From Arthrobacter oryzae (lineage in GTDB: Bacteria; Actinomycetota; Actinomycetes; Actinomycetales; Micrococcaceae): a DNA stretch of 64,000 bases. The position numbers and the translations under genes are program-made. The notes under the pieces were generated by a model, which had not been told where the DNA came from, did not search any database, and saw only the letters and a program-made list of their open reading frames with translations. Positions 7,761 through 16,351 of this stretch are shown here, one piece after another. The number at the start of each line of letters is the position of its first letter. The stretch's first letter is position 1. The stretch is from the NCBI RefSeq assembly GCF_030812315.1, contig NZ_JAUSSM010000004.1:310001-374000 (forward strand). Direction: 5' to 3'.

Positions 7761-8738
7761 ATGTCCTTCCCCGACGGCCGTCCCGTAGACAGCCCGCCCG
7801 ACCCTCCGGAGGACGGGGTTCCAGAGGACGGGATTCCGGAGGACGGGGCAACCCAGAACGGGGCCCACTATCAACGGGCGTTGGAACAGTGGCGCAGTGA
7901 CCTTTTGCGACTGAACCGGTTGCTGCCGGAAAACCTGTCGTCGAAGGTCAAAGCCCTCGGCGACTGGTCGCTACACGGCTGGTCTTCCAACCGCCTCTCG
8001 CTGAACCGCATCCCATTGAAAAACCTGTCGCTGAACCGCGGCGATCTGCTGCTGCTCCTTGCTGGCGTCGTGGCTTTCCTTATGTTGACGTTCCTCCCAG
8101 GCATCGTCGCTCCGGGAAACACGGGCGGCAGGGCCGGGTCCGATCCGGCGACCGCCCCGTATTCACGGTCGGCCGACCTTGCTATGCCTGGTTATGCCGT
8201 CCCGCCGGATACCTTCCCCTGGAGCGGCAAAGGGTCCCCGACTACTGCACCCGCGGCGCAGGAACCGCCGCCGATCCTACCCAACTATCCCCCGGCCGCA
8301 GCCCCGACCAGGATCGTGTATCCGGCAGCCGGGCTGGACGTCGTGATTCATCCGCTGACCCCGACGCGCGAGGAGCTGGAGTCCCAGGCGATCGTGCCCC
8401 CCATCACCGTGGACGGCTATTGGGTATCTGACTTCGGAATGCCCGGGGCCGGGTCCACCAACACGACGTACATCCTTGGCCACAGTTGGGAAGGCCGCGA
8501 TGCTCCCTTCAACCGGCTTAGCGCGGCAAGCGCCCCTGGTGACATCTTCGAAGCCACCACCGCATCGGGAACCATGCGGTACAGGGTGGACTCCGTGGAC
8601 ACCTACGTGAAGGCAAGCCTCAAGGACAGTCCCATCTGGACTGCCGTTCCCAACCGACTTGTCCTGATCAGCTGCTATACGGAAGACCCCTGGGGGAAGA
8701 ACGTGGTGGTCGTTGCGTCCCCGGTGCCGAACCCCTGA
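7761..8738 (+). CDS. class E/F-like sortase
   Basis: A 325-residue protein whose ATG at 7761 follows GGAGGAG by 5 nt. A long acidic and Asn/Arg/Leu-rich cytoplasmic N-terminus precedes one membrane helix (about residues 95-114), then a Pro-rich linker and a C-terminal sortase domain from about residue 185. TYILGHS carries the catalytic His241 and VLISCYTED the nucleophile Cys305. The Arg that completes the triad in class E and F enzymes is not evident: Cys is followed by YTEDPWGKNVVV, placing Lys313 where Arg is expected. The enzyme should act outside the membrane as a transpeptidase. The only candidate substrate nearby is the CHATGSE-domain protein upstream. Confidence 0.85.
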   Translation: MSFPDGRPVDSPPDPPEDGVPEDGIPEDGATQNGAHYQRALEQWRSDLLRLNRLLPENLSSKVKALGDWSLHGWSSNRLSLNRIPLKNLSLNRGDLLLLLAGVVAFLMLTFLPGIVAPGNTGGRAGSDPATAPYSRSADLAMPGYAVPPDTFPWSGKGSPTTAPAAQEPPPILPNYPPAAAPTRIVYPAAGLDVVIHPLTPTREELESQAIVPPITVDGYWVSDFGMPGAGSTNTTYILGHSWEGRDAPFNRLSAASAPGDIFEATTASGTMRYRVDSVDTYVKASLKDSPIWTAVPNRLVLISCYTEDPWGKNVVVVASPVPNP

Positions 8739-8757
8739 CAACAGCGACCCTGACGGT

Positions 8758-8786
8758 GGCGACGGCGGCAGTCAGCCGCCGTCGCC
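8758..8786. terminator. bidirectional hairpin between convergent genes
   Basis: GGCGACGGCGGC (8758-8769) pairs perfectly with GCCGCCGTCGCC (8775-8786) around a 5-nt loop. It separates the sortase gene (+) from the MFS exporter gene (-), which end on either side. Confidence 0.7.
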
Positions 8787-8807
8787 GTCGTCCGGTGTTG
8801 TTGGCGA

Positions 8808-10940
8808 CTATCCGGTGCGGTGACGCCCGTGCGTTGCGATGTAGTCCGCCGCCGCGCGCTGCAGTTTCCGTTCCTTGGCGAGCTGCCGCCGGAGGGTGGT
8901 GAGCTCCCCGCTGATGCGCGCCTGTTCCGCAGCGATCTCGCGCTGCTCCGCCGTCTGTTCGTGCACGGCGCGCAGCGCCTCTGCCAAGTGGAGCTGCTGT
9001 TCGGCCAGCAGCTGCTGCGTCTGCAGCAGCAGGGGCACGACGTCGGCGGCTTCTGGCTGCGGATCGGCCACCAGGGTCCGGGAGCGCGCCCGGGAACCAT
9101 CCGCGGCCGCAGACGTGGCGTCGCCGTCGAGGTGTCCGCGGCCGTCGCGGGGGGTGCTCCGATCCTGGCGTGCCGCGTCCGGAAAGCGGGTCTCCTGCGC
9201 GCGCTGCCTGCTCAGGACCTCGATGAACTCCCGGTCGAGGTCCACGATGCCGGCGTCGGAAGGCGCGGGCGGGGCGGAATTGACTGGAGGGCCGGCGTGG
9301 TTCCCGGGGGGCGCGGCAGCGTTCCCGGTGGCGGCAGTTGCCGGGACGATGTCCACGGTGCGGCGCAGGGGCTGTTCCTTGATGCAAAGCACCGCCGCGA
9401 GGGCGATGATGCCGATCATCGCGGAAATCAGGAAGATTTCCGCCGTTGCGTCACCGTAGGCGGCCCGCATGATGGCCCGGATCGGGGCGGGCATGTCCTG
9501 GAGGTCCATGCTGGCTCCCGCGGGTCCGCCGGTGGAAGGGATCCCGGCTGCGGCCAGGCCGTCAGTGGCCAGTTCCTTGACGCGGTTGGCCAGGACGGCG
9601 CCCAGCACGGACACGCCGATCGCGCCGCCCACGGAGCGGAAGAACGCCACGGAGGCACTGGCGGTGCCGATGTCTGTGGCCCGGACCGTGTTCTGCACAG
9701 CCAGCACGAGGTTCTGCATCAGCAGGCCGAGGCCAAGCCCCAGGACTGCGGTGTAGAGGCCGGTCAGCCAAAGTTCGGTGGTGTGGTCGATGGTACCGGC
9801 CAGCCCCAGGCCGCCGATCAGCAGGATGGAGCCGGCTACCAGGTAGCGCTTCCATTTGCCGGTCCGGCTGATGAGCTGGCCCGACAGGACCGAGCCGATG
9901 AGGTTGCCGGCGATCATGGGCAGCGTCAGCAGCCCGGCTTCGGTGGGAGTGGCACCGCGGGCCACCTGGAAATACTGTCCCAGGAAGGCGGAGGAGCCGA
10001 ACATGCCGACGCCGACAGCCACGGAGGCGAGGATGGCCAGCGCCGTGGTGCGTTCGCTGATGATCTTGAGCGGGATGATGGGCTGCTCCACCTTGGACTC
10101 CACCACGACCAGGAGGGCCAGGAGCAGCACGCCGCCGCCCACCATGGCCGCTGTCTGCCAGGACCACCAGTCGTAGTATTCCGGGTTGCCGGCGAAGGAG
10201 ACCCAGATCAGCAGCAGGCTGACGCCGGAGGTGAGCAGGATGGAACCGAGCCAGTCGATCTTCGCGTGGCGCTTGACGTGGGGAAGCTTAAGGGTGATCT
10301 GAAGCAGGATGAGGGCGATGACGGCCAGCGGGACACAGACGAAGAAGGTCCAGCGCCAGCCCAGCGGGCTGTCCACGATAAATCCGCCGAGCAGCGGGCC
10401 GCCGGCCGTGCCCACAGCCATGACGCCGCCCATGTAGCCGGAGTACTTACCGCGGTCCCGGGGCGGGATGATGGAGCCGATGATGGCCTGCGCCAACGCG
10501 GTGAGGCCGCCCATGGCGACGCCCTGGATAACGCGTGCGGTCAGCAGCAGGGGTATCGTCTCGGACAGGCCCGCCATGACGGAACCGGCCACGAAGATCA
10601 CGATGCTCAGCTGGACGAGCACCTTTTTGTCGAAGAGGTCGGCGAGCTTGCCCCAGATCGGGGTGGTGGCGGCGTTGGCGAGCAGGGCGGCCGTGATGAC
10701 CCAGGCGAAGTCCGTCTGGGTGCCCTTGAGCTCGGACATGATGGTGGGCAGCGCGTTGGCCACGATGGTGCTGCTGATGATCGCCGTGAAGAACGCCGCG
10801 AGCAGCCCGGTGAGGGCTTCCATGATCTGGCGGTGGGTCATTGCAGGCTGCGGTGTGGACGTGGTTGGCTGCGGCGATGACCGCTGTGGTGTCGTGGACA
10901 GGGCCCGGGACGGACCGGTGGCTGTAGCGTGGCTTGCCAT
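8808..10940 (-). CDS. DHA2-family (14-helix) MFS drug exporter with C-terminal coiled-coil extension
   Basis: A 710-residue protein; ATG at 10940 is preceded by GGAG with 6 nt spacing. Residues 35-530 carry 14 predicted helices of the EmrB/QacA group (LPTIMSELKG near helix 1; GGVMAVGTAGGPLLGG matches the antiporter motif C region). The last 160 or so residues are unusual: a Pro/Ala-rich linker, then a Gln/Glu/Leu-rich stretch (QTQQLLAEQQLHLAEALRA to LAKERKLQRAA) predicted to form a coiled coil in the cytoplasm. The gene lies 9 bp downstream of a MarR regulator and is probably induced by a MarR ligand. Substrate unknown. Confidence 0.9.
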   Translation of the reverse strand: MASHATATGPSRALSTTPQRSSPQPTTSTPQPAMTHRQIMEALTGLLAAFFTAIISSTIVANALPTIMSELKGTQTDFAWVITAALLANAATTPIWGKLADLFDKKVLVQLSIVIFVAGSVMAGLSETIPLLLTARVIQGVAMGGLTALAQAIIGSIIPPRDRGKYSGYMGGVMAVGTAGGPLLGGFIVDSPLGWRWTFFVCVPLAVIALILLQITLKLPHVKRHAKIDWLGSILLTSGVSLLLIWVSFAGNPEYYDWWSWQTAAMVGGGVLLLALLVVVESKVEQPIIPLKIISERTTALAILASVAVGVGMFGSSAFLGQYFQVARGATPTEAGLLTLPMIAGNLIGSVLSGQLISRTGKWKRYLVAGSILLIGGLGLAGTIDHTTELWLTGLYTAVLGLGLGLLMQNLVLAVQNTVRATDIGTASASVAFFRSVGGAIGVSVLGAVLANRVKELATDGLAAAGIPSTGGPAGASMDLQDMPAPIRAIMRAAYGDATAEIFLISAMIGIIALAAVLCIKEQPLRRTVDIVPATAATGNAAAPPGNHAGPPVNSAPPAPSDAGIVDLDREFIEVLSRQRAQETRFPDAARQDRSTPRDGRGHLDGDATSAAADGSRARSRTLVADPQPEAADVVPLLLQTQQLLAEQQLHLAEALRAVHEQTAEQREIAAEQARISGELTTLRRQLAKERKLQRAAADYIATHGRHRTG

Positions 10941-10949
10941 GTGCAGCTC

Positions 10950-11429
10950 CTAAGCGGTTGGAATGTTTTCGGTGGATCCGGCCGTCTTTGCCCGGGCTGA
11001 ATCCCTGAGGGATTCGGCAAGTTTCTTCAGGATTTTCGCGGTCTCTTCGGCGTCGTTCTCGCTCCAGTCCTGCAGGTAGCCCTGGAGCGTCGCAGTTCGC
11101 TGTTGCTCTATCTCGCGCAGCTTTCCCGCTCCGGCCTCGGACAGCGCCACCAGCTGGGCCCGTCCGTCTTCCGGATCAGGCCTGCGGACCACGAGGCCCT
11201 GCTCCTCCAAATCGGCAATATGCCGGCTCAGGACGGGAGCGCTGACTCCGAGCCTCGCGGCGAGGTGGGTGGCCCGGGACTCCCCCTCCCCCACGAACCG
11301 CAGGACGCCCTGGAGCGCCACTCCGGTATCCTGCCCGCGCAGGCTTGAGACCGCTACGCAGCGGACCGCGCGCTGGAGGTCGAAGATCTGGTAGACGAGA
11401 TCGGCCGCGGTGTCCGGTGCAACTGCCAT
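10950..11429 (-). CDS. MarR-family transcriptional regulator
   Basis: A 159-residue winged-helix regulator. The ATG at 11429 (MAVAPDTAADLVYQ) follows AAGGGG with 9 nt spacing; an upstream in-frame ATG would begin inside the operator region. The DNA-binding part includes LAARLGVSAPVLSRHIADLE as helix-turn-helix and DPEDGRAQLVALS as the beta wing, the usual MarR pattern. It is the first gene of a two-gene operon with the DHA2 exporter and has a palindromic site in its own promoter, so it probably represses itself and the exporter. Confidence 0.92.
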   Translation of the reverse strand: MAVAPDTAADLVYQIFDLQRAVRCVAVSSLRGQDTGVALQGVLRFVGEGESRATHLAARLGVSAPVLSRHIADLEEQGLVVRRPDPEDGRAQLVALSEAGAGKLREIEQQRTATLQGYLQDWSENDAEETAKILKKLAESLRDSARAKTAGSTENIPTA

Positions 11430-11448
11430 GCTGGATATCCCCTTTTGC

Positions 11449-11495
11449 TTGCCTAAGGCAACTATACCGGGGAAATAGTTGCTTTGGGAAACTAA
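11449..11495 (-). promoter_or_regulatory. probable MarR operator and promoter
   Basis: TTGCCT-A-AGGCAA is a perfect 6-1-6 palindrome at 11449-11461, and a second imperfect palindrome AGTT-N9-AACT lies at 11478-11494. On the minus strand they flank TATAGT, a possible -10 element, just upstream of the marR start codon. This is the expected arrangement for autorepression. Assignment to this regulator is inference from position. Confidence 0.6.
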
Positions 11496-11519
11496 TCGCA
11501 TGGCGGCACCTTAAAGCAA

Positions 11520-11587
11520 TAGCGCGAACGGACAGTTGAGGCCCCAATTCCGGCTGGAAAAGGGGCCTCAACTGTCCGTTCGCGCTA
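11520..11587. repeat. extragenic palindrome with 26-bp perfect arms
   Basis: Arms at 11520-11545 and 11562-11587 are perfectly complementary (TAGCGCGAACGGACAGTTGA at the outer end) with a 16-nt loop. It lies between the marR promoter and the 3' end of the ThDP enzyme gene. The transcript would fold into a very stable hairpin and may terminate the ThDP operon, but no T-run flanks it. Layout resembles the palindromes at 42801-42863 and 44861-44908. Confidence 0.85.
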
Positions 11588-11646
11588 GGTGGCGGCGGGG
11601 TGTTGCGGTTGTGGACTGCTTAGGTGCGCCTGCTTGGGTGGAGTGT

Positions 11647-13341
11647 TCAGACGCCCAGGTGGGTGGGGCCGAACATCTTGAGCAGGGTTTCGACGACGAC
11701 GACGTTCGGTCCGTCCGCCGCGAAGCCCGACTTCAGTGCGTCCCCGACATTCTCCGGGGCAACCCGTACGGCCGGGACGCCGAACGCTTCGGCGAGTTTG
11801 ACGAAGTCGGGGCGGGCGAGTTCGGTGGCGGTGGCCTGGCCGAAGGCGCCCACCATGTATTCGCGCAGGATGCCGTAGCCGCCGTCGTCCACGATCAGCC
11901 AGGTGACCGGGACGTTGTGCTGCTTGGCCGTGGCCAGCTCTGAGATGGAATACATGGCCGAACCGTCACCGGAGACTGCGAGGACCCGTCCGGGCTTGCC
12001 CGTGGTTTCCAGCCCCACTGCCCCGCCGATGGCCGAGGGGAAGCCGAAGCCCAGCCCGCCGGCACCCTGGGCCGAGTGGAACTGTCCCTCGCGGGCGTCC
12101 CAGCAGCTCCAGCCCCAGTACGCGGAGATGGTCATGTCCCAGAAGGTCTGCATCTCCGCGGGTACGGCTTCGCGGATGTCGGCCATGAACTTCAGCTCCT
12201 TGCCGAGGTCCTGGGACTCGAGCCGGGCCTTGACCTTGGCCAGGGACTCCTTGACTAGCGCCTCCGGCGAGATGCCGTGCCAGTCGGCCCGCTCACCGTG
12301 CGGTTCGGTGAGTGCAGCATCGAGCGCAGCGAGGGCCTGGCCGGCGTCGGCACGGATGCCCAGTCCGGGCCGGTTGGACTCCAGGACCCGGGGTTCGGCG
12401 TCGATCTGGATAATCCGGCCGCGCGGCTCGAACGTGAAGTAGTTGGATGTGACCTCGCCCAGCGAGGAGCCGATGACGATCAGCACGTCCGCGTCCTCGA
12501 GCAGGTCCGTCATGTGCCGGTCCTCGATCCAGGACTGCAGCGACAGTTCGTGGTTCCAGGGGAACGCGCCGTTGCCGCCGGGGGTGCAGATCACCGGTGC
12601 GCGCAGCTTCTCCGCGATGGACAGCAGGGACTTCTCGGCCCGGCCGCGGCGCGTGCCGCCGCCGGCGATGATCGCCGGACGTTCCGCCGTCGACAGCCAT
12701 TTGACTGCTTCACGGACGAGTTCGACGCGCGGCGGGTTGTCCGCCGCTTCGGCGAGCGCGTCCTCCACCGGCGGGACCATGATGGGATCCAGCAGGACGT
12801 TCTGCGGGATCTCCAGCCAGACGGGGCCCTGCGGGGAGGAAATCGCCTCGGTCCAGGCGTCCTGGATGGCCGAAGGGATTCCGGAGGCGTGCTGGATCAG
12901 CCGCTGGCTTTTGGTGACGTTCGCGGCCGAGGCCTTCTGGTCATCGAGCTGGTGCAGCATGCCCTTGCGGCGGGCGCCAAGCCCGTCCAGCGGTATCTGG
13001 CTGGCCACCACCACCATGGGCACACCGGTGGCGTACGCTTCCTGCAGCCCGGCCAGCGACGTCAGCGCACCCGGGCCGGTGGACAGGAACAGGACACCGA
13101 CCTCGCCCGTGGCCCGCGAATACCCGTCGGCCGCGAACGCGGAATTGTTCTCCACCCTCGACGACACGAAGTGCAGGTTTCCCCGGCCCATCGCGTCGAA
13201 CAGGCCGAGCGCGTGCTGGCCCGGAATGCCAAAGACCGTCTTCGCGCCCAGCGCCTCAAGGGTCTCGACGACGAGATCCCCGCCGTTGCGGACGCTGGTA
13301 CCTTTTGTCGGAGCTGCCGCGCCCGGATCGAAATCGATCAC
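11647..13341 (-). CDS. thiamine-diphosphate-dependent enzyme, acetolactate-synthase-like
   Basis: A 564-residue three-domain ThDP enzyme. The GTG start at 13341 overlaps the stop of the agmatinase-like gene by 4 bp and has GAGGAG 8 nt upstream. The cofactor-activating Glu is E64 in [16 protein letters not shown]; the ThDP/Mg site is GDGSAMY at 458-464 followed about 27 residues later by VDDGGYG, where most relatives have NN. It resembles the large subunit of acetolactate synthase, but no small regulatory subunit gene is adjacent. Coupling to a ureohydrolase gene suggests it uses a 2-oxo acid or aldehyde formed during guanidino-compound or polyamine breakdown; the reaction is unknown. Confidence 0.85.
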   Translation of the reverse strand: MIDFDPGAAAPTKGTSVRNGGDLVVETLEALGAKTVFGIPGQHALGLFDAMGRGNLHFVSSRVENNSAFAADGYSRATGEVGVLFLSTGPGALTSLAGLQEAYATGVPMVVVASQIPLDGLGARRKGMLHQLDDQKASAANVTKSQRLIQHASGIPSAIQDAWTEAISSPQGPVWLEIPQNVLLDPIMVPPVEDALAEAADNPPRVELVREAVKWLSTAERPAIIAGGGTRRGRAEKSLLSIAEKLRAPVICTPGGNGAFPWNHELSLQSWIEDRHMTDLLEDADVLIVIGSSLGEVTSNYFTFEPRGRIIQIDAEPRVLESNRPGLGIRADAGQALAALDAALTEPHGERADWHGISPEALVKESLAKVKARLESQDLGKELKFMADIREAVPAEMQTFWDMTISAYWGWSCWDAREGQFHSAQGAGGLGFGFPSAIGGAVGLETTGKPGRVLAVSGDGSAMYSISELATAKQHNVPVTWLIVDDGGYGILREYMVGAFGQATATELARPDFVKLAEAFGVPAVRVAPENVGDALKSGFAADGPNVVVVETLLKMFGPTHLGV

Positions 13342-14444
13342 TTGGAGAACTCCTCGACGGTTGGACGGATGATTCCTGCGGACTGGGCAGCGGCGGCAGC
13401 AAAGCCCGCCTGGTGCCGCTTCTCCTGCCCCAGCGCCTGCGCGGCGTAGCCGTTGGCGCTGCCGAACCTGTTGCCTTCAACGGCGGAGTCCGCCATAAGG
13501 GTGACGAGTTCGTAGGCAACGTGGCTGGCCGCGACGCCGGTGATTTCGGCGTGGTCGTAGGCCGGAGCAACCTCAACGATGTCAGCGCCCACCAGGTTCA
13601 TGCCGCGGAAGCCGCGGATGATCTCCAGCAGCTCCCGGCTGGTGATGCCGCCGGCTTCCGGCGTCCCGGTGCCCGGCGCGTGCGCGGGATCGAGGACGTC
13701 GATGTCAACGGAGATATACAGCGGACGGTTGCCGATGCGGTCCCGGACCTTGGCCACTGTTTCCAGGACGCCCTGATAGTAGACATCGGCCGACGTGACG
13801 ATGCCGAACCCAAAGCGGTGGTCGTCGTCGAGGTCCTTCTTGCCGTACAGGGGGCCGCGGGTTCCGATGTGGCTGATGGCCTCGGTGTCCAGGATGCCTT
13901 CCTCGACTGCGCGGCGGAACGGCGTGCCGTGGGTGTATTCGGCCCCGAAGTACGTGTCCCAGGTGTCCAGGTGCGCATCAAAGTGCAGCATGGCAACAGG
14001 CTCGCCGGCGCGCTCGGCGGCGGCCCGGAGGAGCGGCAGGGCAATGGTGTGGTCCCCGCCAAGGGTAACCAGCTTGCTGCCGCCGGCCGTCAGGTCCAGG
14101 GCGTTCTGCTGGATCGTCTCGATGGCCTCGTTGATGTTGAACGGGTTCACGGCCATGTCGCCGGCATCTGCCACCTGGACGTTTTCGAACGGGCTGACGT
14201 CCCACGCCGGGTTATAGGGGCGCAGCAGCCGGCTGGCCTCACGGACGTGGTTGGCACCGAAGCGGGCGCCCGGGCGGTAGGAGACGCCGGAGTCGAAGGG
14301 CACTCCCACCACCGTGATGTCGGCCTTGGCCACCTGGTCCAGGCGGGGCAGCCGGGCGTAGGTAGCAGCCCCGGCGTAGCGGGGGATACGGGATGAATCG
14401 ATAGGGCCAAGGTTGCCGTTGGCCTCGATGCGCAGCTCTTCCAA
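13338..14444 (-). CDS. agmatinase-family ureohydrolase
   Basis: A 368-residue protein if the TTG at 14444 (after AAGGAG, 10 nt spacing) is the start; in-frame ATGs at 14489 and 14492 overlap the probable -10 element and are less likely. Binuclear Mn ligands are conserved: GGDHT (His132), HFDAHLDT (Asp156, His158, Asp160) and SVDIDVLDP (Asp247, Asp249). The family hydrolyses agmatine, guanidinobutyrate or related guanidino compounds to urea and an amine. The exact substrate cannot be read from the sequence. First gene of a two-gene operon with the ThDP enzyme. Confidence 0.88.
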   Translation of the reverse strand: MEELRIEANGNLGPIDSSRIPRYAGAATYARLPRLDQVAKADITVVGVPFDSGVSYRPGARFGANHVREASRLLRPYNPAWDVSPFENVQVADAGDMAVNPFNINEAIETIQQNALDLTAGGSKLVTLGGDHTIALPLLRAAAERAGEPVAMLHFDAHLDTWDTYFGAEYTHGTPFRRAVEEGILDTEAISHIGTRGPLYGKKDLDDDHRFGFGIVTSADVYYQGVLETVAKVRDRIGNRPLYISVDIDVLDPAHAPGTGTPEAGGITSRELLEIIRGFRGMNLVGADIVEVAPAYDHAEITGVAASHVAYELVTLMADSAVEGNRFGSANGYAAQALGQEKRHQAGFAAAAAQSAGIIRPTVEEFSK

Positions 14445-14485
14445 AGGAACGCCTCTCCTTCGAGGATGGATCGGTAGTGTGACAC

Positions 14486-14530
14486 CCATCATACACTCAA
14501 GTTTCCCGTTGTGCATCAAGTGTTTACCAA
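14486..14530 (-). promoter_or_regulatory. probable promoter of the ureohydrolase-ThDP operon
   Basis: On the minus strand an extended -10 TGTATGAT is present (TATGAT at 14488-14493). Around it ACACTTGA and TTGAGTGT form an imperfect inverted repeat with half-sites ACACT/AGTGT about 22 bp apart, a possible operator. Located directly upstream of the TTG start and downstream of the PII gene. Confidence 0.4.
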
Positions 14531-14549
14531 TCACGCAGCGGCATTCCGC

Positions 14550-14891
14550 TCAGTCGATGGCGGACGACCCCCGCTCCCCCGTCCTGACCCGGACGGCGTC
14601 GCAGACGGAAACGGTCCAGATCTTCCCATCCCCGAACCGCCCGGTGCTGGCACCGGATTCGATGGCCGCCATCACGCCGTCCATGGCCTCCTCCGTCACG
14701 AGCACCTCCACGCGGGCTTTCGGCAGGAGGTCGGAGTTGTATTCGGTTCCGCGGTATACCTCGACGTGGCCCCGCTGCTGGCCGTAGCCGCTGGCCTGGC
14801 TCACTGTCAGGCCGCTGACGCCGAATCCTTCCAAAGCCGCCCTGACGGTCTCAACCTTTTCCGGACGGACGATGGCGGTGATGAGTTTCAT
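14550..14891 (-). CDS. glnB: PII nitrogen-regulatory signalling protein
   Basis: A 113-residue PII protein of normal length. The T-loop GHVEVYRGTEYNSDLLPK holds Tyr51, the residue nucleotidylated in PII proteins, and the B-loop TGRFGDGKIWT is intact. Its start overlaps the amtB stop by 4 bp, giving the common amtB-PII pair, in which PII binds and blocks the channel under nitrogen-rich conditions. No glnD (the modifying enzyme gene), which often follows in actinobacteria, is present downstream. Could equally be named glnK. Confidence 0.95.
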   Translation of the reverse strand: MKLITAIVRPEKVETVRAALEGFGVSGLTVSQASGYGQQRGHVEVYRGTEYNSDLLPKARVEVLVTEEAMDGVMAAIESGASTGRFGDGKIWTVSVCDAVRVRTGERGSSAID

Positions 14892-16351
14892 GTCCGCACC
14901 TTGCTGTTCTCTGCCTGACGGCCTGTCTGGCGGTCCACCTGGCCCTGCGCCGTCACTTCCGAAGGGGTTTCCGCGGAAGCAGCAGCAGGATGGTCCGCCT
15001 TCCCCTCCGCGGGTACGGTCTTGCCGTGGTGTTCGCCGGGATGGAACGTGCCGCCAACCATCAGCAGCTCATAGGCGGTTTCCGCGTGTTCGGTGACGTC
15101 GATACCGGACCGCTCGTTGGCTTCGGATACCCGCATGCCCATCGTCTTGTGGATGGCTAATCCGATCAGCGTGGTCATAATGGCACTCCAGGCGGTGACG
15201 ATCAGCGCGGTGAGGGCCTGGGGCCAGAACTGCGTCAGGCCGCCGCCGTAGAAGAGTCCGCCCTCGGTCTTGACGGAGGGGACGGCGAAGAATCCCAGTG
15301 AGAGCGTCCCCCACAGGCCGCCGACGAAGTGCACGGCCACCACGTCCAGCGAGTCGTCGAGGCCGATCTTGAATTTGAGTCCGACCGCGAGCGCACAGAT
15401 TGCCCCGGCCACGGCTCCGATCAGGATGGCGCCTACGGGGTCCACGAACCCGCAGGCCGGCGTGACCGCGACCAGGCCAGCCACGGCTCCCGACGCGGCA
15501 CCAAGGGAAGTGGCATGGCCGTCCCGGAGCCTTTCGATCAGCAGCCAGCCCAGGAGTGCTGCACTCGTGGCCAGCAGGGTGTTGGTCCAGGCCAGGCCGG
15601 CGGTGGCATCGGCTGCGAGTTCAGAGCCGGCATTGAAGCCAAACCAGCCGAACCACAGGAGTCCTGCGCCGAGCATCACGAAAGGCAGGTTGTGCGGACG
15701 GATGTTGGGATCCTTCATGAATCCAAGGCGTTTTCCAAGAACGACGGCGAGCATGAGTCCCGCTATGCCGGCGTTCATATGCACCACGGTTCCACCGGCG
15801 AAGTCGAGTGCGGAGATCTTGCTGCCTACGATGCCCGTGGGGCCGAACAATCCGCCGCCCCAGACCCAGTGGGCGATGGGGGCGTAGACGAGCGTGACCC
15901 ACAGCGCGGCGAAAAGCAGCCACGGCCCGAACCTCACGCGTTCAGCCACGGCTCCGCTGATCAGCGCCACGGTGATGATGGCGAAAGTGGCCTGGAAGCC
16001 GATGAACACCATGTCCGGGAGCCCGGGAGCCTTGCCCCCGATGGTGCTCGTCAGCCCGCTCAGTCCGGGGTTCGCGAAGGGGTCTCCGACGAGTCCGGCC
16101 ATGGTGTCAGGCCCGAACGCCAATCCGTAGCCCCACAGCGCCCAGACCACGGCAACGACGCCCATGGCGCCAAAGCTCATCATCATGATGTTCAGGACGG
16201 ATTTCATCCGGACAAGGCCCCCGTAGAAGAACGCCAGGCCGGGGGTCATCAGCAGGACGAGCGCGGACGCTGCGAGCATCCAGGCCGTGGCGCCGGGATC
16301 GAGCACCGCGGGATCCACTGCCATTCCCACATTGAGTGTAGAGATGTTCAT
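14888..16351 (-). CDS. amtB: ammonium channel/transporter AmtB
   Basis: A 487-residue Amt-family membrane protein starting MNISTLNVGMAVDP at 16351 (GAGGAAGG 8 nt upstream); an upstream in-frame ATG at 16411 lacks a ribosome site. Eleven predicted helices; AFFYGGLVRMKSVLN and the central ALIGLAI-type helices match the family. Probable pore His and gating Phe lie in helices 3-6 (VYAPIAHWVWGGG, VHMNAGIAG). The C-terminal cytoplasmic tail has the usual GMRVSEANERSGID motif and about 50 extra polar residues. Expected to import ammonium at low nitrogen and to be gated by the PII protein encoded next. Confidence 0.95.
   Translation of the reverse strand: MNISTLNVGMAVDPAVLDPGATAWMLAASALVLLMTPGLAFFYGGLVRMKSVLNIMMMSFGAMGVVAVVWALWGYGLAFGPDTMAGLVGDPFANPGLSGLTSTIGGKAPGLPDMVFIGFQATFAIITVALISGAVAERVRFGPWLLFAALWVTLVYAPIAHWVWGGGLFGPTGIVGSKISALDFAGGTVVHMNAGIAGLMLAVVLGKRLGFMKDPNIRPHNLPFVMLGAGLLWFGWFGFNAGSELAADATAGLAWTNTLLATSAALLGWLLIERLRDGHATSLGAASGAVAGLVAVTPACGFVDPVGAILIGAVAGAICALAVGLKFKIGLDDSLDVVAVHFVGGLWGTLSLGFFAVPSVKTEGGLFYGGGLTQFWPQALTALIVTAWSAIMTTLIGLAIHKTMGMRVSEANERSGIDVTEHAETAYELLMVGGTFHPGEHHGKTVPAEGKADHPAAASAETPSEVTAQGQVDRQTGRQAENSKVRT

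Noticed and set aside
8820-10880. 686-codon open frame antisense to the DHA2 exporter
   Set aside because: Composition rich in Gly, Asp, His, Gln and Arg is typical of the complement of a membrane-protein gene; the minus strand has the real helices.
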